6,751 nt of DNA from an uncultured Spirochaetales bacterium (GCA_934247875.1 CAKQJZ010000099.1:1-6751); one strand, 5' to 3'; positions 1 to 6,647 are shown, counted from the stretch's first letter. Notes: generated from the sequence alone by a model not told the origin. Program-made: numbers and translations.

Positions 1-32
1 TCTGCTAAGTTCTCCTGTTAAAAAGAAAATAA

Positions 33-63
33 GTCAATGGTTTCTGTTAAGAACGCTATTGAC
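33..63 (+). promoter_or_regulatory. Imperfect hairpin in the glpK leader
   Basis: GTCAATGG (33-40) can pair with CTATTGAC (56-63), giving eight pairs including one G-T wobble. After a small internal loop (41 against 54-55), TTCT (42-45) pairs with AGAA (50-53) around a GTTA loop. The stem ends 7 nt before the glpK Shine-Dalgarno and is followed by CTTTTAT. It could be a weak terminator of an upstream gene, an RNA structure affecting glpK translation, or a dyad-symmetric operator. The sequence alone does not decide. The pairing is seen; the function is inference. Confidence 0.4.
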
Positions 64-70
64 CTTTTAT

Positions 71-75
71 AGGAG
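71..75 (+). promoter_or_regulatory. Shine-Dalgarno of glpK, decides the start
   Basis: AGGAG lies 8 nt before the ATG at 84 but only 5 nt before an in-frame TTG at 81. The spacing and the stronger codon favour ATG 84 as the start, which places the conserved glycerol kinase sequence (ALDQGTTSTR) at residues 6-15. Confidence 0.8.
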
Positions 76-83
76 ATTTATTG

Positions 84-1592
84 ATGAAATATATAGGCGC
101 GCTTGATCAAGGAACAACAAGCACACGCTTTATCATATTCGATAGTGAGAATAATATAGTCTCGTCCTCTCAAAAGGAGCATAGGCAGATATTTCCTAAG
201 CCAGGCTGGGTTGAGCATGATCCAGAAGAAATCTGGAGAAATACTGAAGAGATTATCAAAGATGCGCTAGAAAAAGCAGGCTTAGTCGGCTCTGATATCT
301 CTGCGCTTGGCATTACTAACCAAAGAGAGACAGTAATTGCTTTCAATCCGAAGACTGGCAAATGCTATCACAATGCAATAGTTTGGCAGGATCTTAGAGG
401 AAGTGACTGCATCAATCAGCTTAAAGCTACTCTGGAGGAGAGCTTTATCAGAGAGCATACAGGCCTCTTATACTCTCCATACTTCTCTGCATCAAAGATC
501 AAGTGGCTTATCGACAATGTGCCAAATGTAAGAAAGAAGCTTCAGACTGGTGAATGTGTATTTGGCACAATCGACACATATCTGACATATAAGCTCACTG
601 GAGGCAAAGCATTCGTAACAGATGTAACTAATGCTTCGCGTTATATGCTAATGAATATTGAAAGCCTCACTTGGGATGATGAGATGCTCACTCTTTTTAA
701 TATTCCTAAAGAGTCTCTTCCTAATATAATGGCCTCATCTGGTGTTATTTATGGTGAAACTACAGAAGATGGCCCATTTAATGCTACTGTTCCAGTTGCT
801 GGAATTCTTGGAGACCAACAAGCTGCGCTCTTTGGACAAGCTTGCTTTGATGAGGGGGAAAGCAAGTGCACATATGGAACTGGCTGCTTTATGCTTCTGA
901 ATACAGGAAAGAGAAGATGTCTATCTGATCATGGCCTTTTGACGACAGTTGCATATAAGAGAGAGGGAGAAGAGGCAAACTACGCACTTGAGGGCTCAGT
1001 TGCAGTTGCAGGTTCTCTAGTGCAATGGACACGTGATAACCTCAAAATGGTAACTAATGCTAAAGAGCTCGATGAGCTTGCTGAATCTGTTCCAGATAGT
1101 GCAGGCGTATATATCGTTCCTGCATTTGCCGGGCTATTTGCACCATATTGGCGAAGCGATGCGCGTGGCGTAATAGCAGGTCTTACTGGCTTTGCAACAA
1201 GAGCACATATCTGCAGAGCTGTCTTGGAGGCTACTGCATTCCAGGCTAATGATATATTTGAGGTTATGAAGATGGATAGCGGCATTGAGATCACAAGTCT
1301 CAAGGTCGATGGTGGAATGACAAATTCCAATCCTCTTATGGCATTCCAGGCAGATATTCTCCAGAAAGCTGTAATCAGGCCAATGATAGTTGAGACGACT
1401 GCGCTAGGTGCTGCATATGCTGCAGGCCTGACTCTCGGAATCTGGAAAAACATCGAAGAGCTCAGAAGTTATTGGAAAGAACAGCTAAGATGGACTTATA
1501 CGATGGATGACAAAGAAAGGGAAAAAAAGGTACGATTCTGGAAGAAGGCTGTAAGCCGCACTCTTGGGTGGGTTAAAGCCGATGAGGCGTAA
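84..1592 (+). CDS. glpK: Glycerol kinase
   Basis: This is a cytoplasmic FGGY-family kinase of 502 residues, the usual length, converting glycerol and ATP to sn-glycerol 3-phosphate for phospholipid synthesis and glycolysis. Visible family features are the phosphate-binding DQGTTSTR (residues 8-15), NQRET with the glycerol-contacting Arg81-Glu82, Tyr133 in SPYFSASK, the catalytic Asp244 in GDQQAALFGQ, the ATP-side TYGTGCF (263-269), and VDGGMTNSNPLMAFQAD (408-424). The control loop before GDQQ (about 225-240) shows neither the phosphorylatable histidine of Gram-positive enzymes nor the Arg-containing GGTR fructose-1,6-bisphosphate site of the E. coli enzyme, so its regulation probably differs. 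The start is ATG 84; a TTG at 81 is possible but worse placed. The stop is 5 nt before cdaA, so the two are probably cotranscribed. No facilitator (glpF) or dehydrogenase (glpD) gene is in the window. Confidence 0.96.
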   Translation: MKYIGALDQGTTSTRFIIFDSENNIVSSSQKEHRQIFPKPGWVEHDPEEIWRNTEEIIKDALEKAGLVGSDISALGITNQRETVIAFNPKTGKCYHNAIVWQDLRGSDCINQLKATLEESFIREHTGLLYSPYFSASKIKWLIDNVPNVRKKLQTGECVFGTIDTYLTYKLTGGKAFVTDVTNASRYMLMNIESLTWDDEMLTLFNIPKESLPNIMASSGVIYGETTEDGPFNATVPVAGILGDQQAALFGQACFDEGESKCTYGTGCFMLLNTGKRRCLSDHGLLTTVAYKREGEEANYALEGSVAVAGSLVQWTRDNLKMVTNAKELDELAESVPDSAGVYIVPAFAGLFAPYWRSDARGVIAGLTGFATRAHICRAVLEATAFQANDIFEVMKMDSGIEITSLKVDGGMTNSNPLMAFQADILQKAVIRPMIVETTALGAAYAAGLTLGIWKNIEELRSYWKEQLRWTYTMDDKEREKKVRFWKKAVSRTLGWVKADEA

Positions 1593-1597
1593 AGGAA

Positions 1598-2413
1598 GTG
1601 TTGGAACTGTTTTTACAGGTTGACGTTGCAGAGTATTTGAGAATACTTGCTGAAATAGTCATCCTAACTATTGTAATCTTCAGGTTTTACAGTGCTATAG
1701 CAGAGACAAAAGCAACTCAGCTCTTTGCGATACTGATCATAGTAGGGCTGATTTTCGGCTTTGCTTATGTATTCAAGCTGACTGTTATAGAGACAATCGT
1801 CAAGCAAATGATAATCCCATTTGCAATGATGCTTGTTGTTTTCTATCATCCAGAGCTCAGAAGAGCATTCTCTTCATCTTTTTCACGAAAGAGATTCTTC
1901 AGAATAGGCAACCAGAATACAGCAGATCAGCTGGATTCTATTCTGAATGCATGCAACATTCTCGTAGAGAAGAAGCGTGGTGCGCTCATTGTATTCCCAA
2001 GAAATACAGATATTAAGCAAATACTCGATTCTGGAACCAGGCTCAATGCAGATCTATCTTCTACATTGATCCTCACAATATTCGATCATGATACGCCTCT
2101 TCATGATGGAGCATGTGTCATCCAGAATGGTAGAATCACATATGCAGCTTGTTACCTTCCTCTCTCAGAGCAAAAGGGCATCAAAGCTACATTTGGAACA
2201 AGACATAGAGCAGCGTTGGGACTTTCTGAAGAGTCAGATGCAATCATAATTGTAGTATCTGAAGAGACAGGTGCTATTTCACTGGTATATAACGCTAATA
2301 TCTACTACGACTTAGAGACAGAGACAATCAAGAATATGATGCTTGTGCTCTTAAGTGCTAAAGATGGGCTTACACAGGATCTTAAGGAGGGAATAGTTGA
2401 AAACGTCGAATAA
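1598..2413 (+). CDS. cdaA: Diadenylate cyclase CdaA/DacA, membrane-bound
   Basis: It makes the second messenger cyclic di-AMP from two ATP at the inner face of the membrane. The 271 residues match the family length of about 270. Three hydrophobic helices occupy about residues 14-32, 41-58 and 66-83, and a DAC (DisA_N) catalytic domain follows from about 105. The catalytic DGA (170-172, in DHDTPLHDGA) and the ATP-binding GTRHRAA (200-206) are intact, followed by SEETG (221-225), so the enzyme should be active. The start is uncertain by one codon. GTG 1598 sits 10 nt after GAGG (1584-1587), while TTG 1601 sits 4 nt after AAGGA (1592-1596). The 3' end overlaps cdaR by 17 nt, the usual pairing of cyclase and YbbR partner. 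The glmM gene that follows them in Firmicutes is absent; acpS takes its place. Confidence 0.95.
   Translation: MLELFLQVDVAEYLRILAEIVILTIVIFRFYSAIAETKATQLFAILIIVGLIFGFAYVFKLTVIETIVKQMIIPFAMMLVVFYHPELRRAFSSSFSRKRFFRIGNQNTADQLDSILNACNILVEKKRGALIVFPRNTDIKQILDSGTRLNADLSSTLILTIFDHDTPLHDGACVIQNGRITYAACYLPLSEQKGIKATFGTRHRAALGLSEESDAIIIVVSEETGAISLVYNANIYYDLETETIKNMMLVLLSAKDGLTQDLKEGIVENVE
2384..2390 (+). promoter_or_regulatory. Shine-Dalgarno of cdaR inside cdaA
   Basis: AAGGAGG lies within the cdaA coding region, 6 nt before the TTG at 2397. Such a strong site at ideal spacing supports the TTG start and the 17-nt overlap of the two genes. Confidence 0.8.
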
Positions 2414-2798
2414 ATTCTCCTCTGTTTTTGGTAACTGGATTGTCAAAGTCCTCTCATTCTTGACAGCAGTGCTTATAGTGCTTGCAATCAGGTTCTGGAG
2501 TGTTAATGGCAGAACTGTTACTATTCCTTTGGAAGTAAAGCTCCCAGAGTCTTATACAGCACTCTCTTTGGTTCCATCTACAGTAGATATAGTAATCACA
2601 GGTTCAAATAAGATCATTTATCTTATCGATCCTGTTCAGATCAAAGCTACAGCAGATTTCTCAGATGTTGATAGCGAAGGCATTTCAAGAGTCAGAGTAG
2701 AGCTGAGCTATAATGATGATATCTACACTAAAAACAGCCTGACGCTGAGCGCTAAGCCAGAGTCTGTAAGGATTCTCTTCCAGAAGCAAGAGCACTGA
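2397..2798 (+). CDS. cdaR: Short CdaR-like YbbR-domain protein
   Basis: This is a 133-residue protein with a short positively charged N-terminus, one hydrophobic membrane segment at about residues 13-31 (FGNWIVKVLSFLTAVLIVLA region), and a single extracytoplasmic beta-rich domain at about 36-130. The pattern of VTIPLEVKLPESY, then VDIVITGSNKII, then VRVELSY and KPESVRILF is that of a YbbR repeat. YbbR proteins encoded next to cdaA bind the cyclase and modulate c-di-AMP output; B. subtilis CdaR has several YbbR domains in over 450 residues, whereas this has one. The family call rests on domain pattern plus position directly after cdaA. The start is TTG with AAGGAGG 6 nt upstream. The stop shares one base with the acpS start (TGATG). 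The name cdaR is by position; regulation of CdaA is inferred. Confidence 0.82.
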   Translation: MKTSNKFSSVFGNWIVKVLSFLTAVLIVLAIRFWSVNGRTVTIPLEVKLPESYTALSLVPSTVDIVITGSNKIIYLIDPVQIKATADFSDVDSEGISRVRVELSYNDDIYTKNSLTLSAKPESVRILFQKQEH

Positions 2799-3136
2799 TG
2801 ATTATTGGTATTGGTACAGATATAGTTGAAAACAAGCGCTTTTCGGCGCAGAAAGAGGGCCTCTTAGAGAGGCTCTTTACTGCTTATGAGATAGAAGAGA
2901 GCAAAAAGCGTGTTAACAAAGCTGAATACTTCGCTTCTCGTTATGCTGCAAAAGAAGCTGCTTCTAAAGCACTCGGAAGTGGCTTTCGCTCTCTGTCTCC
3001 ACTCGATATCGAGATAAGAGAAGATGAATTAGGAAAGCCTTATCTTGTAGTGAAAGGCAAAGAGAGTCTTTCTTTCCATCTCTCGATATCTCATGAGAGA
3101 GAATATTCAGTTGCAATGGTGGTAATAGATGGCTAG
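2798..3136 (+). CDS. acpS: Holo-[acyl-carrier-protein] synthase
   Basis: It transfers the 4'-phosphopantetheine arm of coenzyme A to the serine of acyl carrier protein, switching on fatty-acid synthesis in the cytoplasm. At 112 residues it is slightly short for AcpS (about 115-125). The N-terminal IGIGTDIVE carries the Mg-binding Asp8, and RYAAKEAASKALGSGF (48-63) carries the second metal ligand Glu53 and the CoA-binding lysines. The C-terminal LSISHEREYSVAMVV (95-109) is the usual last block. The start codon reuses the last base of the cdaR stop, and only a weak AAGAG-type ribosome site precedes it, so translation probably depends on coupling to cdaR. The 3' end overlaps truA by 8 nt. Nothing appears to be missing. 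Confidence 0.95.
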   Translation: MIIGIGTDIVENKRFSAQKEGLLERLFTAYEIEESKKRVNKAEYFASRYAAKEAASKALGSGFRSLSPLDIEIREDELGKPYLVVKGKESLSFHLSISHEREYSVAMVVIDG

Positions 3137-3977
3137 AAGCGATTGGCGTCGCCCAGAGATAGAAAGAGCTGAAGAAGGAAAGAAGAGAATAAAGCTCACA
3201 GTCAGCTACGATGGCTTTAAGTATCATGGCTGGCAAGCACAGGATAATGCGATTTCTGTACAATCAGAGCTTAGCAGAGTTCTTTCTGAAGTTACGAATG
3301 AGAATATTGTAGTCTTCGGCTCTGGACGTACAGACGCTGGTGTGCATGCGCTGGGACAAGTATGCCACTTCGATACCTCGTCTTCTATCAGTCCTGAGAA
3401 ATACAAAGTCATTCTCAATACTAAGCTTGAAAAGAGCATAAGAGTATTGGCTTCTATAGAAGAGAGCCCATATTTCCATGCACGCTTTTCAACTATGGCA
3501 CGTGAGTATTGGTATATGATAAAGCGTTTTGATGATATGCTGCCATTCGATGATGGACGCTATCATTTTCTATGTGAGTTTCCTTCTCTTGAGACTCTCA
3601 ATAGCTACGCTGAGTCTTTATTCGGAACTCATGATTTCACTACATTCGCCTCTGCTCGTGATAGTTCAGAGTCAAAGTGTCGTGATATCTACACATCTTC
3701 CTGGGAGCTCTTCAAAGATCAATATGGCTATGATGTACTGCGCTACAGAGTTGCAGGCAATGCTTTTCTATACCACCAGGTAAGAAGCATGGTTGGAACT
3801 ATGCTCGATGCAGCAATGAGAGGTGAGAGCGCAGAACGCTTTAAGCAGAGACTGGATAGTAAAGATAGAAAGGAAGCGCTGAGAACTGCGCCATCTGCTG
3901 GTTTATATCTTGCAAGAATAAGCTATGATGATAAAGAGTATCTTTGGTTTGAGGAGGAGTACTGTGGACAAAAATAG
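3129..3977 (+). CDS. truA: tRNA pseudouridine synthase A (positions 38-40)
   Basis: It isomerises uridines 38-40 in the anticodon arm of tRNA to pseudouridine. The 282 residues show the family blocks in order: KLTVSYDGFKYHGWQ (22-36), the catalytic block GSGRTDAGVHALGQVCHFDT (64-83) with nucleophile Asp69, FHARFSTMAREYWYMI (116-131) with the conserved Tyr127, GTHDFTTFA (166-174), NAFLYHQVRSMVGTML (211-226) and the C-terminal APSAGLYL (254-261). An extra charged stretch of about 18 residues precedes the core. ATG 3129 is the only standard start codon in frame before the core, so I keep it, although its ribosome site (GGTGGT) is weak. It overlaps acpS by 8 nt and the next gene by 14 nt. Confidence 0.96.
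   Translation: MARSDWRRPEIERAEEGKKRIKLTVSYDGFKYHGWQAQDNAISVQSELSRVLSEVTNENIVVFGSGRTDAGVHALGQVCHFDTSSSISPEKYKVILNTKLEKSIRVLASIEESPYFHARFSTMAREYWYMIKRFDDMLPFDDGRYHFLCEFPSLETLNSYAESLFGTHDFTTFASARDSSESKCRDIYTSSWELFKDQYGYDVLRYRVAGNAFLYHQVRSMVGTMLDAAMRGESAERFKQRLDSKDRKEALRTAPSAGLYLARISYDDKEYLWFEEEYCGQK
3952..3957 (+). promoter_or_regulatory. Shine-Dalgarno of the UDG-like gene inside truA
   Basis: AGGAGG within the end of truA lies 6 nt before GTG 3964. It argues for this GTG rather than the in-frame ATGs at 3925 and 3928 further upstream, which lack a comparable site and would add 12-13 residues unlike the family. Confidence 0.82.
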
Positions 3978-4629
3978 CAGAGAGCATTTTTTGCATGCAT
4001 TAGATGAAGCAGCTGCGCTTTTCTCTTCTGATAGCCTTCGAGAGTTTTCAGATATCTCAGACTATGAGATAAAGGAATCTGAAAAGCCTCAAGTAGCAGC
4101 AATAGCCAAAGATGACCCAGAAGATTGCTTTGAGTGTGATTTATCACGCTCCAGGGTGCTTTACGCAAAGCCAAATCTGAAGCCTCATCCGCTTATTCTA
4201 TTCATCGCTCCATATGCAGAGTGTGACAGAATCTTCTCTCCTGAAAGCCAGAGCTACTATTCAAAGTGGCTTTCTGCGCTGAAGCTTGAGCCCAGTGAAG
4301 TTGCTCTCTCTACAATAATAAAGTGCCCTGCAAATAGCTTCTCTGAGAGCTATGCAAATTGCTGCAAGCACTATCTGCGAGATGAGATGAGCTCTATAGC
4401 GCCAAAGAATATTGTCATATTGTCTGAAGCTGCTTCACGTTATATGACAAGATGCAGAGATGATTGGCACTCTATGCGCTCAGGCCGCGCATTCAGCATC
4501 AATCGCATACGCTCTTTCTGTCTCTCTTCTCCTAGTGAGATGATTAACGGAAGCGTATCTAAGCGTGATGTATGGGAAGATCTGAAAGCTATTGCAAGAG
4601 AAATCGGAATCGGAGATAGAATTTCATGA
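3964..4629 (+). CDS. Degenerate family-4-type uracil-DNA glycosylase-like Fe-S protein
   Basis: This 221-residue protein resembles the Fe-S uracil-DNA glycosylases (family 4, SPO1 polymerase-related). After a helical, acidic N-terminal part (1-50) come Cys55-x-x-Cys58, a hydrophobic strand PLILFIAP (76-83), the strand ending IIKCP with Cys121, Cys133-Cys134 before a helix (KHYLRDEM), PKNIVILSEAASRYM (147-161), an MRSGRAF loop (171-177) and the C-terminal KRDVWEDLKAI (200-210). The four cluster ligands therefore seem to be kept. The catalytic motifs do not: the GE(A)PG loop reads FIAPYAE, the Asn of the strand before KC is Thr117, and the HPS motif reads Ser189-Pro-Ser. Glycosylase activity is thus doubtful, and a structural or DNA-binding role is possible. 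The start is GTG 3964. The stop overlaps the priA start as ATGA, suggesting coupled translation. Fold confidence is good; function is unknown. Confidence 0.75.
   Translation: MDKNSREHFLHALDEAAALFSSDSLREFSDISDYEIKESEKPQVAAIAKDDPEDCFECDLSRSRVLYAKPNLKPHPLILFIAPYAECDRIFSPESQSYYSKWLSALKLEPSEVALSTIIKCPANSFSESYANCCKHYLRDEMSSIAPKNIVILSEAASRYMTRCRDDWHSMRSGRAFSINRIRSFCLSSPSEMINGSVSKRDVWEDLKAIAREIGIGDRIS
4612..4615 (+). promoter_or_regulatory. Weak Shine-Dalgarno of priA
   Basis: GGAG lies 10 nt before ATG 4626, inside the preceding gene. The site is short and rather distant, so the ATGA stop-start overlap at 4626-4629 probably contributes to initiation. Confidence 0.5.
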
Positions 4630-6590
4630 AGTATGGAGAGGTCTTGCTTAACCTGCCGCTAGAAGGCCCATACACATATATTATCCCTGATGAACTGGAA
4701 GAAAGTGCTATATTCGGTGTTCGTGTAGTCGTTCCTTTTGGGAAAAGAGAGCTTACAGGCTTTCTTATCAAAGTTAAAGATAACCAAGAGAAAGTAGGCT
4801 TTGAGCTTAAGAATATAAAGCGCGTAGTCGATAAGCAGGTAGTATTTACAGAAGATCTTCTGGAGCTTGCTTATTGGATGAAGGATATGTATCTCTCAAC
4901 AACAGGAGAGAACTTATCTCTTATGATTCCATCTGGCAGAAAAGAAAGCGATGGCAACGCATCATTCTCTTCTCCTTCTTCTTTTGTAGGCGTAAAAGAG
5001 CTTACGCGCGAGCAGGATCGTGCACTCTCTATTCTCAGGGAGAAGGATGAAGGCACTTTCTATCTATATGGAGTTACAGGATCAGGAAAGAGCGAAGTGT
5101 TCTTGCGCCGCGCAGAAGATATGATAAAGAAAGGCAAGCAGGTTCTTTATCTGGTTCCTGAGATAACTCTATCTCATCAGTTATCTGAAGATGTGCTCTC
5201 ACGCTTTGATGGCAGAGTTGCTATAATACACTCAGCACTCTCTCCATCAGAGCGCTTAAAAGCATGCCGCCAGATAATGAAAGGCGAAGTAGATCTTGTA
5301 ATAGGTGCAAGAAGCGCAGTCTTTGCTCCATTTAAGAATCTTGGCCTTATAATACTCGATGAAGAACATGAGACTAGCTACAAAAGCGGCAATACTCCAC
5401 GCTACCATGCCCGCCAGATAGCGCAATACAGGGCTAAGCAGCTCTCAGCTATGCTCATAATGGGCTCTGCAACTCCATCGCTAGAGGCATGGAAGCTGAT
5501 GAGGGAGCAGAAGATCCGCTCTATAGTCATGAAAGATAGAATTGGAGAGGCCCGCTTTCCTAAGATCAAGACTATAAACATCATAAAAGAGCCTAGGAAT
5601 ATATCAGCAGAGCTTGAGAGTGCGATAAGAGCTGCGCTTAAAGATAAGAAAGGCGTAATCTTATTTCTTAATAGACGTGGCTTCTCTTATGGCTATGCAT
5701 GCGGAAGCTGTGGCCATATAATCACATGTCCTCATTGTTCTGTCTCTTTGACATATCATAAGAAGCTTGGGCGTTTATACTGCCATACCTGCGGCTACTC
5801 AGAGCCTTTAGTCAGAGTCTGTCCTGAGTGTGGTTCCAGGGATCTATTCCCACGTGGTTTCGGTACAGAGAATGTCGAAGAAGAAGCTAGAGGATTATTC
5901 CCTGGTGCCAGAATAGAGCGTCTTGATACAGATATAGCAGATGGAGACAAAGCTAAAGTAAAGGCTATTCTTGATGATTTCAAAGAAGGAAAGATAGATA
6001 TCCTTCTTGGTACGCAGATGATTGCTAAAGGCCTTAATTTTCCTTTAGTCAGCCTTATAGGCGTTCTCAATGCTGACTCGATGCTTATGATTCCTGACTT
6101 CAGAGCAGCAGAGAGAACGTTTGCGCTCCTTAGCCAGGTATCTGGAAGAGCGGGGCGTTATAGAGATGATGGAAAGGTATATATACAGACAACTCAGGCA
6201 TCAGCTCCAGCTATCCAGTTTGCTGTCATAAACGATTTGGAGACATTCTATGATAAAGAACTAGAAGAGCGCAAAACTGTCTTCATGCCTCCGTACTCTA
6301 GGCTTATCAATTTGACGCTAAGAGGGAAGAGTGAATCTAAAGTGCAAGAAGAGATAGAGAGCCTTGAGAATATGGCTATCACTCTTTCATCATCTTATAA
6401 AGGCATCGATATTCTCTCATCTTGTCCATGCATCATAGAAAAGAAGAGCCAGTATTACCGCTACCACATTGTCTTGCGCTCAGCTTCTATCAGTACGCTC
6501 TTGAGATTCACAAAGCATTTGTTAAGTGAATATAAGTGTCCTTCAACGCTTTATCTTGAAATTGATGTAGATCCGCTTTCTTTGATGTAG
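4626..6590 (+). CDS. priA: Primosomal protein N' (replication restart helicase PriA)
   Basis: PriA recognises stalled forks, unwinds DNA 3' to 5' and starts reloading of the replicative helicase. Domains in order: 3'-DNA-end-binding domain (1-102, with GVRVVVPFGKRELTGFLIKV at 31-50); helicase lobe 1 with Walker A GVTGSGKS (149-156), DEEH (245-248) and GSATPS (280-285); a zinc-binding insertion with all eight cysteines (359, 362, 368, 371, 386, 389, 399, 402); lobe 2 with GTQMIAKGLNFP (462-473) and QVSGRAGR (504-511); and the C-terminal domain ending YLEIDVDP (643-650). At 654 residues it is shorter than E. coli PriA (732). The Walker lysine is residue 155 instead of 230, and only a Ser/Gly-rich linker of about 20 residues (103-122) stands where the winged-helix domain should be. 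The enzymatic core is complete. It is the last gene of the cluster. Confidence 0.97.
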   Translation: MKYGEVLLNLPLEGPYTYIIPDELEESAIFGVRVVVPFGKRELTGFLIKVKDNQEKVGFELKNIKRVVDKQVVFTEDLLELAYWMKDMYLSTTGENLSLMIPSGRKESDGNASFSSPSSFVGVKELTREQDRALSILREKDEGTFYLYGVTGSGKSEVFLRRAEDMIKKGKQVLYLVPEITLSHQLSEDVLSRFDGRVAIIHSALSPSERLKACRQIMKGEVDLVIGARSAVFAPFKNLGLIILDEEHETSYKSGNTPRYHARQIAQYRAKQLSAMLIMGSATPSLEAWKLMREQKIRSIVMKDRIGEARFPKIKTINIIKEPRNISAELESAIRAALKDKKGVILFLNRRGFSYGYACGSCGHIITCPHCSVSLTYHKKLGRLYCHTCGYSEPLVRVCPECGSRDLFPRGFGTENVEEEARGLFPGARIERLDTDIADGDKAKVKAILDDFKEGKIDILLGTQMIAKGLNFPLVSLIGVLNADSMLMIPDFRAAERTFALLSQVSGRAGRYRDDGKVYIQTTQASAPAIQFAVINDLETFYDKELEERKTVFMPPYSRLINLTLRGKSESKVQEEIESLENMAITLSSSYKGIDILSSCPCIIEKKSQYYRYHIVLRSASISTLLRFTKHLLSEYKCPSTLYLEIDVDPLSLM

Positions 6591-6609
6591 TTGCTTTATA
6601 ATTATTCTG

Positions 6610-6647
6610 AACTCAGACTGATATATAGCTTGTTATTTATTTGAGTT
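6610..6647. repeat. Weak inverted repeat after priA
   Basis: AACTCA (6610-6615) and TGAGTT (6642-6647) are perfectly complementary over 6 bp, extendable by a G-T wobble and one A-T pair. They enclose an AT-rich loop of over 20 nt. An A7 run follows at 6653-6659 and there is no T-run on the + strand, so this is a poor intrinsic terminator. It may be chance. Confidence 0.25.

Noticed and set aside
2..109. Open frame running from the window edge into glpK
   Set aside because: It is too short and unlike any protein I recognise to call the 3' end of an upstream gene. The hairpin in the same stretch suggests a leader instead.
980..1453. 157-codon open frame on the - strand within glpK
   Set aside because: It is antisense to a clearly conserved enzyme, has no recognisable motif, and has the composition expected of a shadow of the + strand coding sequence.
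2964..3263. 99-codon open frame on the - strand across acpS and truA
   Set aside because: It lies opposite conserved motifs of two real genes and shows no family resemblance.
3925..3963. Upstream ATG starts (3925, 3928) for the UDG-like gene
   Set aside because: They would lengthen the overlap with truA to over 50 nt and have no good ribosome site. GTG 3964 has AGGAGG at ideal spacing.
5795..6070. 91-codon open frame on the - strand within priA
   Set aside because: It lies opposite the zinc-binding and helicase motifs of PriA and is best explained as a shadow frame.
6597..6602. Perfect TATAAT as a promoter -10 box
   Set aside because: There is no acceptable -35 box 16-18 nt upstream, and such a word is easily found by chance in AT-rich DNA.
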